From Oreohelix idahoensis (lineage: Eukaryota > Mollusca > Gastropoda > Stylommatophora > Oreohelicidae): a stretch of DNA of 64,000 bases. A program made the translations under genes and the position numbers. This document shows, piece after piece, positions 47,477 to 58,769 of this stretch. The DNA lies in assembly GCA_024509875.1 (NCBI GenBank), contig JAMPIV010012437.1, forward strand, positions 43,155-107,154, written 5' to 3'. The notes under the pieces are model-generated. The model did no database searches. It was not told the DNA's origin and saw only the letters and a program-made list of their open reading frames with translations. Within the stretch, counting starts at the first letter, position 1; each line of letters begins with the position of its first letter.

Positions 47477-47968
47477 CTTGTAATTGTTAAAAGTCCATAG
47501 CTCTTGTCATTGTTAAAAGTCCATAGCTCTTGTCATTGTTAAGAGTCCATAGCTCTTGTCATTGTTAAGAGTCCATAGCTCTTGTCATTGTTAAGAGTCC
47601 ATAGCTCTTGTCATTGTTAAGAGTCCATAGCTCTTGTCATTGTTATGAATCCGTAACCCTTGTCATTGTTAAAAGTCCATAGCTCTTGTCATTGTTAAGA
47701 GTCCATAGCTTTTGTCATTGTTAAGAGTCCATAGCTCTTGTCATTGTTATGAATCCGTAACCCTTGTCATTGTTAAAAGTCCATAGCTCTTGTCATTGTT
47801 AAGAGTCCATAGCTTTTGTCATTGTTAAGAGTCCATAGCTCTTGTCATTGTTAAGAGTCTGTAGCTCTTGTCATTGTTAAGAGTCCATAGCTCTTGTCAT
47901 TGTTAAGAGTCCATAGCTCTTGTCATTGTTAAAAGTCCATAGCTCTTGTCATTGTTAAGAGTCCATAG
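47477..47968. repeat. 26-bp minisatellite, 18 full units
   Basis: Eighteen exact-length 26-bp units from 47501 to 47968, consensus ctcttgtcattgttaagagt plus ccatag, after one partial unit. Units 47631-47734 form a four-unit block (variant ...gaatccgtaa, then ccc-start, standard, cttt-start). The block repeats exactly at 47735-47838, a 104-bp higher-order repeat. No spacers and no CRISPR features. Confidence 0.97.
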
Positions 47969-47989
47969 CTATTGTTAGATCTGTTGTTT

Positions 47990-49047
47990 AGGTTGCATTG
48001 ATGAAGAGTCAACAGTTCTACTTAGATGTGTTGTTAATATTTGACTGTAATCCCTTCTTTAAAGTTGTGTTGTTAAGACTCCCGGTACCATGAGTACGTT
48101 TGTTTTTATTTCCACACATAAAAGTAGACATAATGTATAACAGTCTTTTTCTTCAGGTACAATGCCTGGTGGCATAGTGTTGCACCGTTTTTTCTGTGGT
48201 TTGCTCTTTATTGCTTTTATTAAATATAATCCAGAAAAGGTTTTTATAATGTTACTTGCATGCTTCTTTACTTGATCCTGGTTTGTCTATAATTTAGCCA
48301 ATTTTTGGTACTGATTTATGTTCTCGCGAATGGGGGCTATTCTGGCCAATTCAATTGTATGGAAGCGACAACGAAGTGATGTTGAGTCCACAGATAATAC
48401 ACATTTATTATCACAATACAGGTTCATTGAATAAATTGAAATCAAATTAAATTACATCCCATTTAGCGCTGTCCATTAGTGTCCTCAATTATAATTCCTT
48501 GTCGTCAAAATGTCTAACGATTTACACGCGATGAGATTGATTTGGTCACCCGGTAACGAACCGTTATAGTTTTAACTAAGATAATGATTCTGACAAGAAT
48601 CATACAGTTAATACTTATCTATATTCCGAATTCATGGAATCTTCATCATAATATACAAATACTCTATCCTCGTATTCATTTAATAAGATAGCTGACCCTA
48701 AGTATATCTTCACAATCACTTCAGCGCTATTCATCTATACTGAGAGGAGTAAAACACGTCCGACTTGGTTCAAGTCCGGAATCTGAAGGGTAAACTTATA
48801 ACTAGGGTATGCGTGAGCATAACAACGCAATACATTATTTACAATCCTATGCAACTAGGAAAGTTTGCGTTCAATTAAATACTGTGAAGCGTGAAAACAT
48901 TCTATATTTAAAACCTCTCAAGCCTCTAATGCGTACTTTAAACGTGCTAACAACTATAGCAGATGACATCGTTAAAACATGTCGTAACACATAGGAGATC
49001 ATGTCTCTCCACAACTTTCAGTCTCCAGTACTATTTATCAATTATGG
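47990..49047. other. Unassigned 1 kb
   Basis: AT-rich; no exon or transposon end recognised. The frame 48809-48994 has no motif. Confidence 0.35.
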
Positions 49048-49056
49048 ATCAATTAT

Positions 49057-49417
49057 GGGAGCCGCGCTGGTGTAATGGTTACCATGCTGTGCTGGCGATC
49101 GGGTGATCCAGGTTCGAGCCCTGGCGAGTAAATTTGAAGAAGTGTCATTGACCAGGAGTTGAACTGGAATAATTCAAGCCCTGTCGAAGGCATTTGAAAG
49201 AGTGTCGTCGACAAGGGACTGGAATAACCTGAACGGCTCCTGAGCCGACCCAGCTCTAATGGGTACCTCCGAAATCAGCGAGTATCTGCCTGAATGGAGA
49301 GAGGACACCTGTCATTGTACAGGGAAAAAAGGGATACTCACATAAAATCAGTCTCAGGTTAGACATATTAATCGGAGATTTCAGCTCTATTAATAGCAGG
49401 TGTACGTTAAAAAAAAA
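49057..49417 (+). mobile_element. SINE type I, 361 bp
   Basis: Head gggagccgcgctggtgtaat and box B ggttcgagccc. The body is as at 34741 (ctcctgagccgacccagctc, gcgagtatctgcctgaatgg). Flanks atcaattat (49048-49056) and atcaatat (49418-49425) are a duplication with one base lost. Older than the 34741 copy. Confidence 0.88.
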
Positions 49418-49489
49418 ATCAATATGTTGTTGACTTCTTTCCATGCTGTCGCGGGAGAGGGTAGATGTCATTTAAATTATAAGATATCC

Positions 49490-49640
49490 TGGACACAAAG
49501 TTGTATCAGGTGATACCAGGATAGTGCCAGATAAGAGTCTGGTCTTATAAGTAATACCCCCTTCTCTGAAAAGAGTAAGGGTGTATAGATATCAAAGGTA
49601 GGATCAAGCTGTATAAGTTCCTAGAGAAGATGGTAATATT
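49490..49640 (-). repeat. Repeat 'U', minus-strand copy
   Basis: Matches the reverse complement of 4095-4250. Confidence 0.5.
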
Positions 49641-50142
49641 TTACTCTAAGTCCCTACTTGCCACTCTCCAGATCCCCCTCTGTTGATATATTATTATTAT
49701 TATTAGCACTGCTAGGGGTATTTAACTAAACTATTTACCAACAAGAACTGTAACTTAACTTAAATAATTTAAGTAAGTCTGCTGGTAAATATTTACAATT
49801 TATTTTTACAAGTATTATTTTCTGCTTGAAAATCTTTCAAGAAACTCAAAATTCAATTTACAAAATTAAATAAATAAACATTTGAAAATTGTTCATAAAT
49901 TTATCAAAAGTCTCTGAATTTTGTAGAAGGTTCTCTCTTGGTTGAACTCACTCAGGTGGTAGAAGGTTTGTGTGTTAATCTTAATTCTATGTAGCTCACA
50001 GCTTTAGAATTTTTGTCAAGTACTGACTAGAATGTTTGCATAGCTAAAAACACTCGAACTTCATCATTTTATTTAACTATCCCGTGGTGAATTGGAATAA
50101 ACTGATCAGTAGCCCTGTGTGGCTACTTAGCTTCAAGTCCTG
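49641..50142. other. Unassigned 0.5 kb
   Basis: AT-rich with a short (TTA)n at 49690-49703; nothing else recognised. Confidence 0.35.
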
Positions 50143-50157
50143 ATTTAGTAGTCTGTT

Positions 50158-50430
50158 TGGGAGCCACGTTGGTGTAATGGCTACGGCGTTGTACTGGCGA
50201 CCAGGTGTTCATGGTTCAAACCTGGGCGTCAGCGTTTGAAGGAATGTTTACGACCGGAAATTTGACTGAATAACCTGAACGGCTCCTGTGATAAACCCTC
50301 TGTGGATGGGAAGGAGCAAAGCTCCTGACCGGGTTGGAAGGAAAGTCCTCAGGTTCCCCAGCCTCGCAATGACATGTCATTGGGCCGAAGGGCTGAAAGC
50401 TCAAGTGCCGCTGGTTAAGAAAAAAAAAAA
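50158..50430 (+). mobile_element. SINE type II, 273 bp, 15-bp TSD
   Basis: The duplication atttagtagtctgtt is exact at 50143-50157 and 50431-50445. Close to the 39000 copy. Poly-A of about 12 nt. Confidence 0.95.
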
Positions 50431-50445
50431 ATTTAGTAGTCTGTT

Positions 50446-52329
50446 CCACCTTGGGTCTGGCAAGAAAACTGTGTCTCCTCCAGGCCTTAGGATTGAGTGA
50501 CCATCCCTATGGCATCAAGGGCACTTGCACCACTGGATCCTATAGTAGAGTCTGGCTCCTTTAGGTGGAAATAATTGCAGGATGCAACCCTCAGGCACAC
50601 ACAGTCGAGCTGTTAATGGTTGTAATGGTCTGCTCTCAGATGCAGAAGGCACTCTTCATTAACACTCTTTTTCTTTTTCCACTCGCTGTGATTTTCAAAT
50701 ATCTGAATGGCCTCGATTTGCAGAAGGCAAGGTCTATTTATACATCAACATCTGGCACCAGAGAGAGCAGTGGCTAAAGGGTGGGGGGGGGGGGGGGGTT
50801 GTATCTCAAAATGTATGCCTATTTTGTCTCGCTGTTATATTTTGAAAAACTATAAATTCAACTATCTTCCTTATTTCTGGAGCGATTTCCTTCATCTTAG
50901 GCTTAAAATATCCCCTGAATTATTCTTTATCCATCTACATAATAGTCTTTATATTACATGCTACCGTCTTTTCCTAGGCGTAGCCTAAACAGCAAAATTA
51001 TGGACCAACCTGATGTGTCGATGCCTTTCACTAGAAATTTCTCCCTTCCTATACTATTATTTGTGGAAGTCTCTGCACAGACGTGTAGAGCAACATGTAT
51101 GGTATTCTTGACCTCTGTCATGATGTACTTTGCTCATAAAGCTGTAGTTAAATTCCACATCCAACTGATTTGCACAGATTTGATCCTCCATGCTGAATGC
51201 GTAATTGTTATTTGTAAACACTGCATGAAGGTGCGTTTTCATTGGTTCTCTCTGCATTCTTCTATTTCTAACGTATGGCGTTTCGGATGGGTAAAGAATG
51301 ACTGGTTCTTGAATCCGACTTCACGACACATGCCATGATGGTTAACTGTCTGGTATCTTCTCTTTGTCATTCTGTCTTTTTTTCTTCAATTTTTAATCTT
51401 GTCACAACATATTTCCGCTTTCATCATCTCATAATATGCCCAGAGAACATGGACTACATTCTTCTAACATGAGGAATAGGCTTCCTTTGCACATTGACCT
51501 CTTTCAGGACATCCTCTTGACTTTTTTTTAGCTATCTGTGGAATTGTTAACATCCTTCTGTAAAACCACATCTCTGTGATCTTTAAGTGCTTTCCCTACT
51601 TGTTTACTAGTTGTCCATGACTCAATCCATTAGTCAGGATTGGTTCCATACAAACAATGAAGAACTCTTTCTTACTTCCATTGACAAATATAACAATAGT
51701 AGCAATAACCCGTCAAAAGTGATGGGTTTTTAATTATAGTGTATGTTTCCATTCCCGGATGAGCAGATAGAAGTACATTCTTAGAGTGTTTTTGGTTTCT
51801 TTCCATTATACAGTGTAATCAAACTGTTCATGAACACCATCATTTGAACGCTTTTCTTTGTTGTTGTTACTATTTTCGGGAGAGTATCTATAATGGAAAC
51901 AATACAATTTTTCAACACGGTTGCATTCCTCAGCTGTGACCAACATACACACTAGAGAATTATGTTATGTTAGATTCAATTTAAAAGCTCTTTGATGACA
52001 ACATGTCATGTGAAAGTGCGTGGACTGTTTTCAAAGAGTGTACCCTGATAATAAGTGGTTTTAACAAAAACTTTCAAGTTTTCATGATTTGTACATCGGG
52101 TGAGGGCTCATGCACACCAATTTTTACACACTTTTTCTTTGTCGAGCGCTACTAATTTCGTGAAAGAATACAATAAAAAATAAAACCAAAGCATTTGTTT
52201 TATATAACACCCACGCAGCGCAAGTTGCACACCGTGCGTTGCACACTTTTTTTTCTGGCGCGTGTTACTATTATGAGTGCGACAAACTGACGTAACATAC
52301 ATCGGTAATTATGTTAATTGGGATAATGT
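50446..52329. other. Unassigned 1.9 kb with a (G)n run
   Basis: (G)14-15 at about 50782. The frames at 50958-51338 and 50565-50777 have no motif or splice context I can support. Confidence 0.35.
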
Positions 52330-53200
52330 CAAAGTATTGTTGATAGAGAAGCCAAGAAAGGTCGATTTGATAAAAATCTAATAAATGTAGGGATGAGTAA
52401 ATCAGAGATTAAGAGCTTAATTAAAGATTTAATAACAGATGAATGGAAAGCAGAGTGGGATAAAAATCTGAAAGGAAGACATGCATATAAGATGTTCAAG
52501 GCTCCAACAAAGAAAATGTCAGATATCTAGGGAATTGAAAATTCCCAGTAATAAGAAACTTCTCAGACTACAGCTGGGAAAAGGCTTTTTCAGAATAGAA
52601 GAACCTTACTGTGCAGGATGTCTACAAGACAATAATATCGAGCATTTCTTGTTAAAATGTAAGAGTTATGAACAAATGAGAATACCAATATTAGATTATT
52701 TGCAGGTATCAAACTTACCTCTAAATATAGAAGAGGTGTTGAGAATAGACAGACCTAGGGAACTGCATAATATAGTCAAACAATATTTAACAGGAACAAA
52801 GGTTAATATATAGTGGTTGGGAATGTGAAGGTCTGATGCTGTTCTTACAATGCAAATGACTTTTAACAGATGAAAGTCAATTAAATATCTGTTAAAGTCA
52901 GTTATATAACTGGAACCACCAGGCCTTTACACCCCTCCACTTTAATATTATTCTTGTTCAGAGTGTCTTCTTGCTTTTGTCTGTTTTTTTGTGTTCGTTT
53001 TTTTTATTTTTCTTAACATATAGGCATTATTGGTAGTTGTGATTTTCCCTGTTTACAATGATTTGACAGGTGTGAAGCCACTTTCTCATATCAGCAGTTG
53101 TTCATATAATTTGGAATTGAAAACAATATATATCCTAATTATAACCCATCAGAGGTTGAACGGGATATTTTTCTTCATTAATTAAAAAAAAAAAAAAAAT
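52330..53200 (+). mobile_element. LINE D 3' part (C-terminal ORF and 3' UTR)
   Basis: The frame 52481-52813 ends a protein with a Cys/His pattern C-x2-C-x6-8-H-x4-C (YCAGCLQDNNIEHFLLKC), then SYEQMRIPILDYLQ. That is the C-terminal finger typical of Jockey/CR1/I-type LINEs. A 3' UTR of about 390 bp follows, ending atatcctaattataacccat, cagaggttgaacgggatat and a poly-A. Diverged copies of the coding part lie at 58770 and of the tail at 38730, 42568, 54130 and 59085. The 5' end is truncated; the frame breaks near 52520. Confidence 0.75.
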
Positions 53201-54129
53201 AATGTTGACAGATAATGAAGTGTGTAATGCACAGAGAAATGTTTTAAACAAAAGAAATGATATTTAATAAAATAGTTTCAAAGTTCTAAATATACACAGT
53301 ATATGCAAAAGAATCACACAACACAACATAAATATAAGCCAACATCATTTATTAACCTGATTTAAATAACAAATATAACAACAATCCCATTACGAGTTAT
53401 CACAAAAAACAATCCCATTAAGGGAACTCTTTTAAAAGGTATCACAAAAAACAGACCAAATTTTTTATTATTTGAGGAATAGGGAGTGAATGGATAAAAA
53501 CAAACTGTGAAGTTTTATCTTTCATGTATTAGGAGATGGAAAGTTAATACAACAAAATGCTATCTCAGACCAAAAGTTTGACAATATTATCAACATTCTG
53601 AGGTATGATTAAATTTTTAATTGGTCTCGACCATTGCCAGAAGGTCTATGCCAAGACTAAGGCAAGGTTGAATGAGGACAAAATTACTTATTGAATATTT
53701 TAAAAAGTTTACTTAATTAATATATGCCCGAAGAACATGAGTTGAACAATACTAGTTAAAGGGGTGTAAAGGTGACAGTCATCATAAATATGAAATACCC
53801 ACTGCTGCTATTGTGCTGTTCCTGCATTAAAATGGCCTTCATACCATTTTTGGTTCAAATTATTCATCAACATATTAACTTGTAACAAAAAAAAAACATA
53901 ACAGTATTGTGACCTTCACATCAAGGCACATGATATTTACAAATTTTGAGCTTAAGTTAAATAAAATTAAAAAACACTCTAGATTTAAATATAAAAAAAA
54001 TAAATTAAAATGTAACCTGATCTCAAAGGACGTTGGTTCATACTTGTATATTCACATCCAACTGACTTCAGTTGCTTTAAGTTCCTATTAATAATTCTTA
54101 TATTCTTATAAATAACCCCACCCCTAGAA
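53201..54129. other. Unassigned 0.9 kb, AT-rich
   Basis: Two short direct repeats (caatcccattaa-type with atcacaaaaaac) at about 53380-53455. Nothing else recognised. Confidence 0.35.
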
Positions 54130-54640
54130 GATTCAGGTGATACCACTTTCATGTGTCGGCAATTATTCATTTTATTTGGAGTTGAAAAAAATATACAGGC
54201 ATACCTTGCTTTATTGCGCTTAGCAGATATTGTGTTTTTTTTTTCAAATTATTCATGTTTTTTATCAGAACGTGCCTCCTTCTTCCGACAGATTTTGGCT
54301 CTCCATTAGCAAAAAGATTACGATTCGCTGAAGGCTCAGATGATGAAGATTAGCATTTTTTTATCAATAAAATATTTTAAATTTTACAGTACATTGTTTT
54401 GTTAGACCTACCGCTATTGCGCACTTAATAGACATAATGTAAACATGATTATAAGCTTTCATATGCACTGGGAAGCCAACAAAATGGGCGTGGCCCACTT
54501 TATTGCGATATTCGCTTTATTGTGGTGGTCTGGAACTGAGCCCGCAATATCTCCGAGATATGCCTGTATATCCTAATTATAACCCATCAGAGGCTGAACT
54601 GGATATTTCTCATTATCAAATTACAAAAAAATTGGAAGAT
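54130..54640 (+). mobile_element. LINE D 3' UTR copy, split by a Tigger1-like element
   Basis: Compared with 53060-53190, the LINE D sequence runs to gttgaaaaaaatata at 54195 and resumes tatatcctaattataaccca at 54567. The Tigger1-like element sits between, with TA at both edges. Confidence 0.8.
54196..54566 (+). mobile_element. Tigger1-like deletion derivative, 371 bp
   Basis: Ends caggcataccttgctttatt and ...ctccgagatatgcctg are inverted repeats, flanked by TA (54194-54195, 54567-54568). From about 54300 to the end, the sequence matches what I recall of the 3' part of mammalian Tigger1 almost base for base in long blocks. Examples are agattacgattcgctgaagg, tatgcactgggaagccaa and tttattgcgatattcgcttt. 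The first block includes the last codons of the transposase and its stop. Internal transposase coding is deleted. It would be mobilised by a Tigger/pogo transposase in trans. Confidence 0.88.
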
Positions 54641-54696
54641 TCAGAAAAATGTTTGTTATTTTTAATTAAGGGTGACTTAACTTAGAGAATACTTAT

Positions 54697-54885
54697 GTTG
54701 TTTTGATAAGAGTTATCTGTGCTTGTAGTAACAATTATTTGTGCTTTAAACAAGACGAGTTATTTGTGCTTTTGATAAGACAGTTATCTGTGGTCTTGGT
54801 AACAGTTATTTCTACCTTTGGCAAGAAGAGTTATTTGTGCTGTGGACAAGAGAGTTGTTTGTGCTTTTGATAAGAGAATTATCTT
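54697..54885. repeat. Degenerate tandem repeat (gagttatttgtgctttt-type)
   Basis: About seven imperfect units with core gagttatttgtgctt(t)g and spacing near 27 bp. Old minisatellite, no coding frame. Confidence 0.7.
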
Positions 54886-55192
54886 TCTATATCACTTTTG
54901 ATTAATGTCTCAAACTTCAACTCAAAATTAGTAAGTAAAAAGCAAGGCATTTTGAACTTTCTTTACTGGCCTCCTAGAAAAAAAAAATGTTTGCCATTCT
55001 TTGATTCCAGACTTGTCTAGACAAGTCAGAAGCAACACTAATCATGGGAAGTAAACAAATAGCTATCACAATAAATATATAAAAAAACACACAACAAATG
55101 TCAATCAAGGATGTCCATAGAAAAATCACATGGTGAAAATCACTTGGGGTACAAACAGCAACACAGGTCAAGTAACTGTACTATCGTCACAT

Positions 55193-55219
55193 CTACGAGC
55201 ATGCAGATGGCTTTTGCCC
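55193..55219 (-). CDS. IFI30-like: GILT gene 2, last coding exon
   Basis: Eight residues GQKPSACS and the stop TAG (55193-55195). GILT proteins usually end with a G-x-K-P-x-A/V-C sequence, and the final Cys is structural. The acceptor on minus is tttatttcttccag. Phase 0 with the preceding exon, which ends CDAYK. Short, but context, phase and motif all agree. The 3' UTR continues below 55193; no certain poly-A signal is assigned. Confidence 0.88.
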   Translation of the reverse strand, partial: GQKPSACS

Positions 55220-56205
55220 CTGGAAGAAATAAAAGGAAAAAATAACAGAAAAATATTGAAAGGTTATAAAGTATGATTTATTATACTGCATTTAGCATTC
55301 ACAAAGGAAGACTTTTATATACATGGTCTTTGAGAAACATATCTGTTTTTGAATTACTTGGAAGATTTCAAAACATTAAATGCTTTCAAGAAACTGTATG
55401 AACAAACTTGCATAATGTAATGTGAATGGCAGAACGTACTATCTGTAATTTAGGACCCACACTTAAAACTTTGATGTCACGTTGCAAGATTATAAATTAC
55501 GAAAGCACAAACAAAACTATCTTTAAAATAAAAAAAAAAAAAAAAACTAAAACAGACCTGGTGCTGCAGGATAACTTTTATGCAAGTTGGTGTCCAGATT
55601 TTTTTGTGCCACATGTGTTGGAGGAACAGTTTTAATTTAAACCTATCTCACGCCATAGTGTACATTCCAGCAGAAGGTATACCATGTACAGTGCTCATCT
55701 TAATATATAAGAGCTATTGAAGCGATTACGCCTGAAAGGACAATCAAGAATGTGAGCTATAAAATACCTGTCACAGCATCTAACAGACCTTGTGTTAGCT
55801 ATGGAACAACATGATAGTGTGTGTTTTTATTGTTGATTTGTGTAACTGAATTCCATACCGTTTTCTATTTAACATAGAGGTCTAAAAGTTTATGTATAAC
55901 AAAACAAGTCTCACAACTTCCGATGGTAAGATTTTCTCCTTTTTTTTAAAAATCATACTCTCTACAGCAAGGTTTCTTAATCTGTAGTCCATGCACCCCT
56001 TGGGGATATGTGAATGGACTCTAGCCCGAGGTCCAGGTAAATAATGTAAAATCTAAAAAAGTAACATTTAAGATCACGCTTTTATGTACATTTTTTTCTA
56101 AGAAGCGGTCCATAGCATTCAATGGACAATCAAAGGGGTTCATAGCACAAAAAAGATTAAGAAACCCTGCTCTACAGAGTTTCCTACCAACGTCAAACCA
56201 CCCAC
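55220..56205. other. Last intron of GILT gene 2
   Basis: 986 bp, AT-rich, with A-runs near 55529-55546. No transposon end recognised. Confidence 0.6.
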
Positions 56206-56274
56206 CTTATAAGCATCACAAATCAGCTTCAAAAGATTATTTAGTGCCTCCGTTTGAATAGCTTCTGTGTGAAC
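56206..56274 (-). CDS. IFI30-like: GILT gene 2, penultimate coding exon
   Basis: 23 codons reading VHTEAIQTEALNNLLKLICD then AYK. This follows the ...PWVTLNG end of the upstream exon, giving the conserved GILT stretch V-N/L-N-G-V/E-H-T. The acceptor is atcctttag and the donor gtgggtgg, phase 0 at both ends. It encodes a helix before the C-terminal Cys. No damage. The 24-bp tandem repeat 56290-56385 starts 15 bp upstream of its acceptor in gene orientation and overlaps the region where the branch point should lie. Confidence 0.93.
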
Positions 56275-56289
56275 CTAAAGGATAAAAGG

Positions 56290-56385
56290 CAAGACGTGTT
56301 AACAATACTGTATCAAGACGTGTTAACAATACTGTATCAAGACGTGTTAACAATACTGTATCAAGACATGTTAACAATACTGTAT
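56290..56385. repeat. 24-bp tandem repeat, four units
   Basis: caagacgtgttaacaatact plus gtat repeated four times (56290, 56314, 56338, 56362), with one g-to-a change in the last. Intronic, next to a GILT acceptor. Confidence 0.96.
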
Positions 56386-56429
56386 CAGCTCACAATGACT
56401 TGTAATTTTAGCCATCATTTTGTTTCTGA

Positions 56430-57000
56430 AGTCATTCATTCATTTTCCATGTTGCTGCTTATTAATGGAGAGACCACTACTGCAGACAGTCTTCTAGAAG
56501 GAAGCCTGCACCAAAAGCATTCATGTGCTCTTGCAGCTGTGATTTCTGCAGCAATTTGTTTACAACATGAGGTAGCCAACTCCATCAATCAATCAATACC
56601 CTTTAGCTCCCTGAGGAGCATAGGCCTTCAACAAACACATGCCAAGTCTTCCTGTCCTGGGTCATCCGCTCAAGTTCTTTCCTTGCTTTCCTCATCATTT
56701 TCACCTCTGTATCCAGTTCTCTTCTCCACGTGTTTTTTGGTCTACCTCTGCCTCTCTTTCCCTGTGGATTCTAGAACAAGGACTGCCTTGTAATGCTATC
56801 AACAGGTCTCATTGTGTCCTATCCATCGCCAGCAACTTCTTCTCAACTCTTGTTCCACTGGCACTTGTCTTTACAACAAAGAATACAGCCAACCCCATGC
56901 ACTGCCTTATATTAGTTGCCTCTTGTGACATGTTTGAGGGAGCAGTATTCCTGTTCTTTCCCTGCTTCCTCAGAGAACTCTGGGAATGGCACGGAGCTTG
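56430..57000 (+). repeat. Repeat 'S', split by a LINE A-prime 3' fragment
   Basis: Left half 56430-56590 and right half about 56868-57000 match 4705-4955 in order. Imperfect duplicated flanks (tttacaaca...agccaac-cccat) lie on either side of the LINE piece. Confidence 0.65.
56591..56867 (-). mobile_element. LINE A-prime 3' fragment
   Basis: Minus strand: encodes the RRWRWIG-type and GRGRPK-type C-terminal end. The tail is gattgattgatgg-like at the left instead of the LINE A gaatgaat. 5'-truncated at about 56867. It lies in the GILT gene 2 intron 56275-59635. Confidence 0.85.
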
Positions 57001-57140
57001 AGGTATTAAACAAACATGTCACTTACGCTTCTACGTGCTGACAACTAAACTCATTATTTTGCCAAACAAATGACTTCTAATTCAGCCACTTAGCGATAGA
57101 CTGCAATAGACAGTGTACTAATAGGTTACCATGATCTGTC

Positions 57141-58530
57141 CTTTCTTTCTTCTTCTTCTTTGATCCTTAGTTGCCGACCATCAAAGCAGTCGGTGGCCAT
57201 CACGCCTAGTGGCGTCTTGTAGGGCAACAACAAATTGATTCCACTTTGCTCGGTCGGTGGCCATCCTTCATACAGTGCCCCAACACTGGTTCATTCTTTG
57301 CATTTCAGCCTCCACAGTCCTCCGCCAGGTTGTTTTTGGTCGGCCTCTCTTTCGTTTTCCTTCAGGGGTCCAAAGCATAGCTGTTCTTGTGATGGCATCG
57401 GGGTCTCTTCTGAGGACATGGCCAACCCAGCTCCAGCGTCTGCCAGCTATGATGGTGTGCATGTCCTCTTGCTTGCTACGAGTAAGCAGATCTTGGTTAG
57501 TGATGGTATTCAGCCAAAAGATTCGGTGAATTTTTCTTAGGCATGTTGTGTGAAAAGAGGACAATTTCGACATTTCCTTCTCTGCAACTCTCCAGCATTC
57601 CGCACCATAGAGAAGCACAGAAAGCACACAGCTCTGACATAATCTTAATTTTGTGCTTGTGCTGTATTGGGAGGACTTCCAGATGTTGTTTAGGCTAAAG
57701 AAGGCTGTTCTTGCCTTATTCATTCTGATGTTGATGTCTTTGCCTGCCCCGCCGTCTGGTGTTACTATGCTTCCTAGGTATGTGAAGGTATCTGTCTGTA
57801 CCAGTTGCTGATTCCTTACTGATATGGGCTCAGGGTTGCTCACATTGAGCATCATGACCTCAGACTTCTTTAAATTGATGTTCAAGCCCACCTGCTGGCT
57901 AAACTTATTAAGTCTATCCATATTTTCCTGGATGTGTTGATGTGAATGTGCTAGTAGTGCAATGTCATCTGCATATTCCAGATCTTCCAATGTAGAAAAT
58001 TGTGTCCATCTTATTCCTCTTGGACTGCCCTCTGTTGTCTGGCGCATCACCCAGTCTATGACTGTTAAAAATAGAGTGGTTGATAAGGGGCATCCCTGTC
58101 GTACTCCTGTCTTCACCTCAAAGGTTAGGTTGCTCTGCCCAACACTACACATAAAGTTGGCATAGAGGCTTTTTATGAATGACACTATACAGCTTGGAAT
58201 TCCATAAGCCCTCAGTATTTTCCATAAACTGTCCCTATGTATGCTGTCAAAAGCCTTTTCAAAATCAATGAAATTAATGTAAAGCTGTCTTTGCCATTCT
58301 GAGCACTGCTCTATAATGTTCCTGAGAGTGAATATATGATCTACACATCTTCTGTTCTTTCTAAATCCTGCTTGTTCTTTCCTCAGTTTGTGGTCTACTG
58401 CCTTTGAAATTCTCTGTATAATTATCCTGCCTAGTATTTTGCTGGGAACTGAGAGAAGAGTGATTCCTCTCCAATTATTGCAGTCTGTCCTTTGATCACC
58501 TTTTATTACAATGGAGAAATTCGTTGAATT
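57141..58530 (-). pseudogene. LINE C, longest copy: RT and C-terminal region, one stop
   Basis: The minus frame is open from about 58530 to 57268, about 420 codons. Motifs: GITLLSVPSKILGRII, EQAGFRKNRRCVDHIFTL, DFEKAFDSIHRDSLWKIL, GVRQGCPLSTTLFLTVIDW, the catalytic box EYADDIALLAH, SVLLYGAECWRV and RRWSWVGHVLRRDP. TGA follows GTV where other copies have CGA (GTVRRMATDR), and the frame stays open after it to TRRDGH. The 3' end is (GAA)n at about 57145-57165. The endonuclease part is truncated away. RTE-like. It lies in the GILT gene 2 intron and is on the same strand as the gene. Confidence 0.92.
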
Positions 58531-58769
58531 ATGGGCAGTTCAGACTGCCAAGGTAATTTATAGATTTTTGTGTGTGCTGGAAATCTGGCAGTCTAACAGC
58601 ATTGTGATTGTGTGTTTTTTTTTTAACATCCTCTGGATAGCTACACAATGTGAAATTTATCTCTGAATAAATTGCCAGATTCATTAGTATAGATAGCTGG
58701 TTGTATTCAAGTACAAGAAATAAATACTGTAATTTAGATTGCATGAATTCATTTTGCCAGCTGAGCAGA

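Noticed and set aside
47477..47968. CRISPR-like array of 26-bp units
   Set aside because: No spacers between repeats, eukaryotic context, no cas genes: a minisatellite.
54196..54566. Mammalian contamination as the source of the Tigger1-like sequence
   Set aside because: The element is inserted in a repeat (LINE D tail) native to this genome, has its own TA duplication and differs from the recalled mammalian consensus at many sites.
57135..58493. tctgtccttt flanks read as a target duplication of LINE C
   Set aside because: The right-hand copy lies inside continuing LINE C coding sequence (DQRTDCNNWRG region), so the match is chance.
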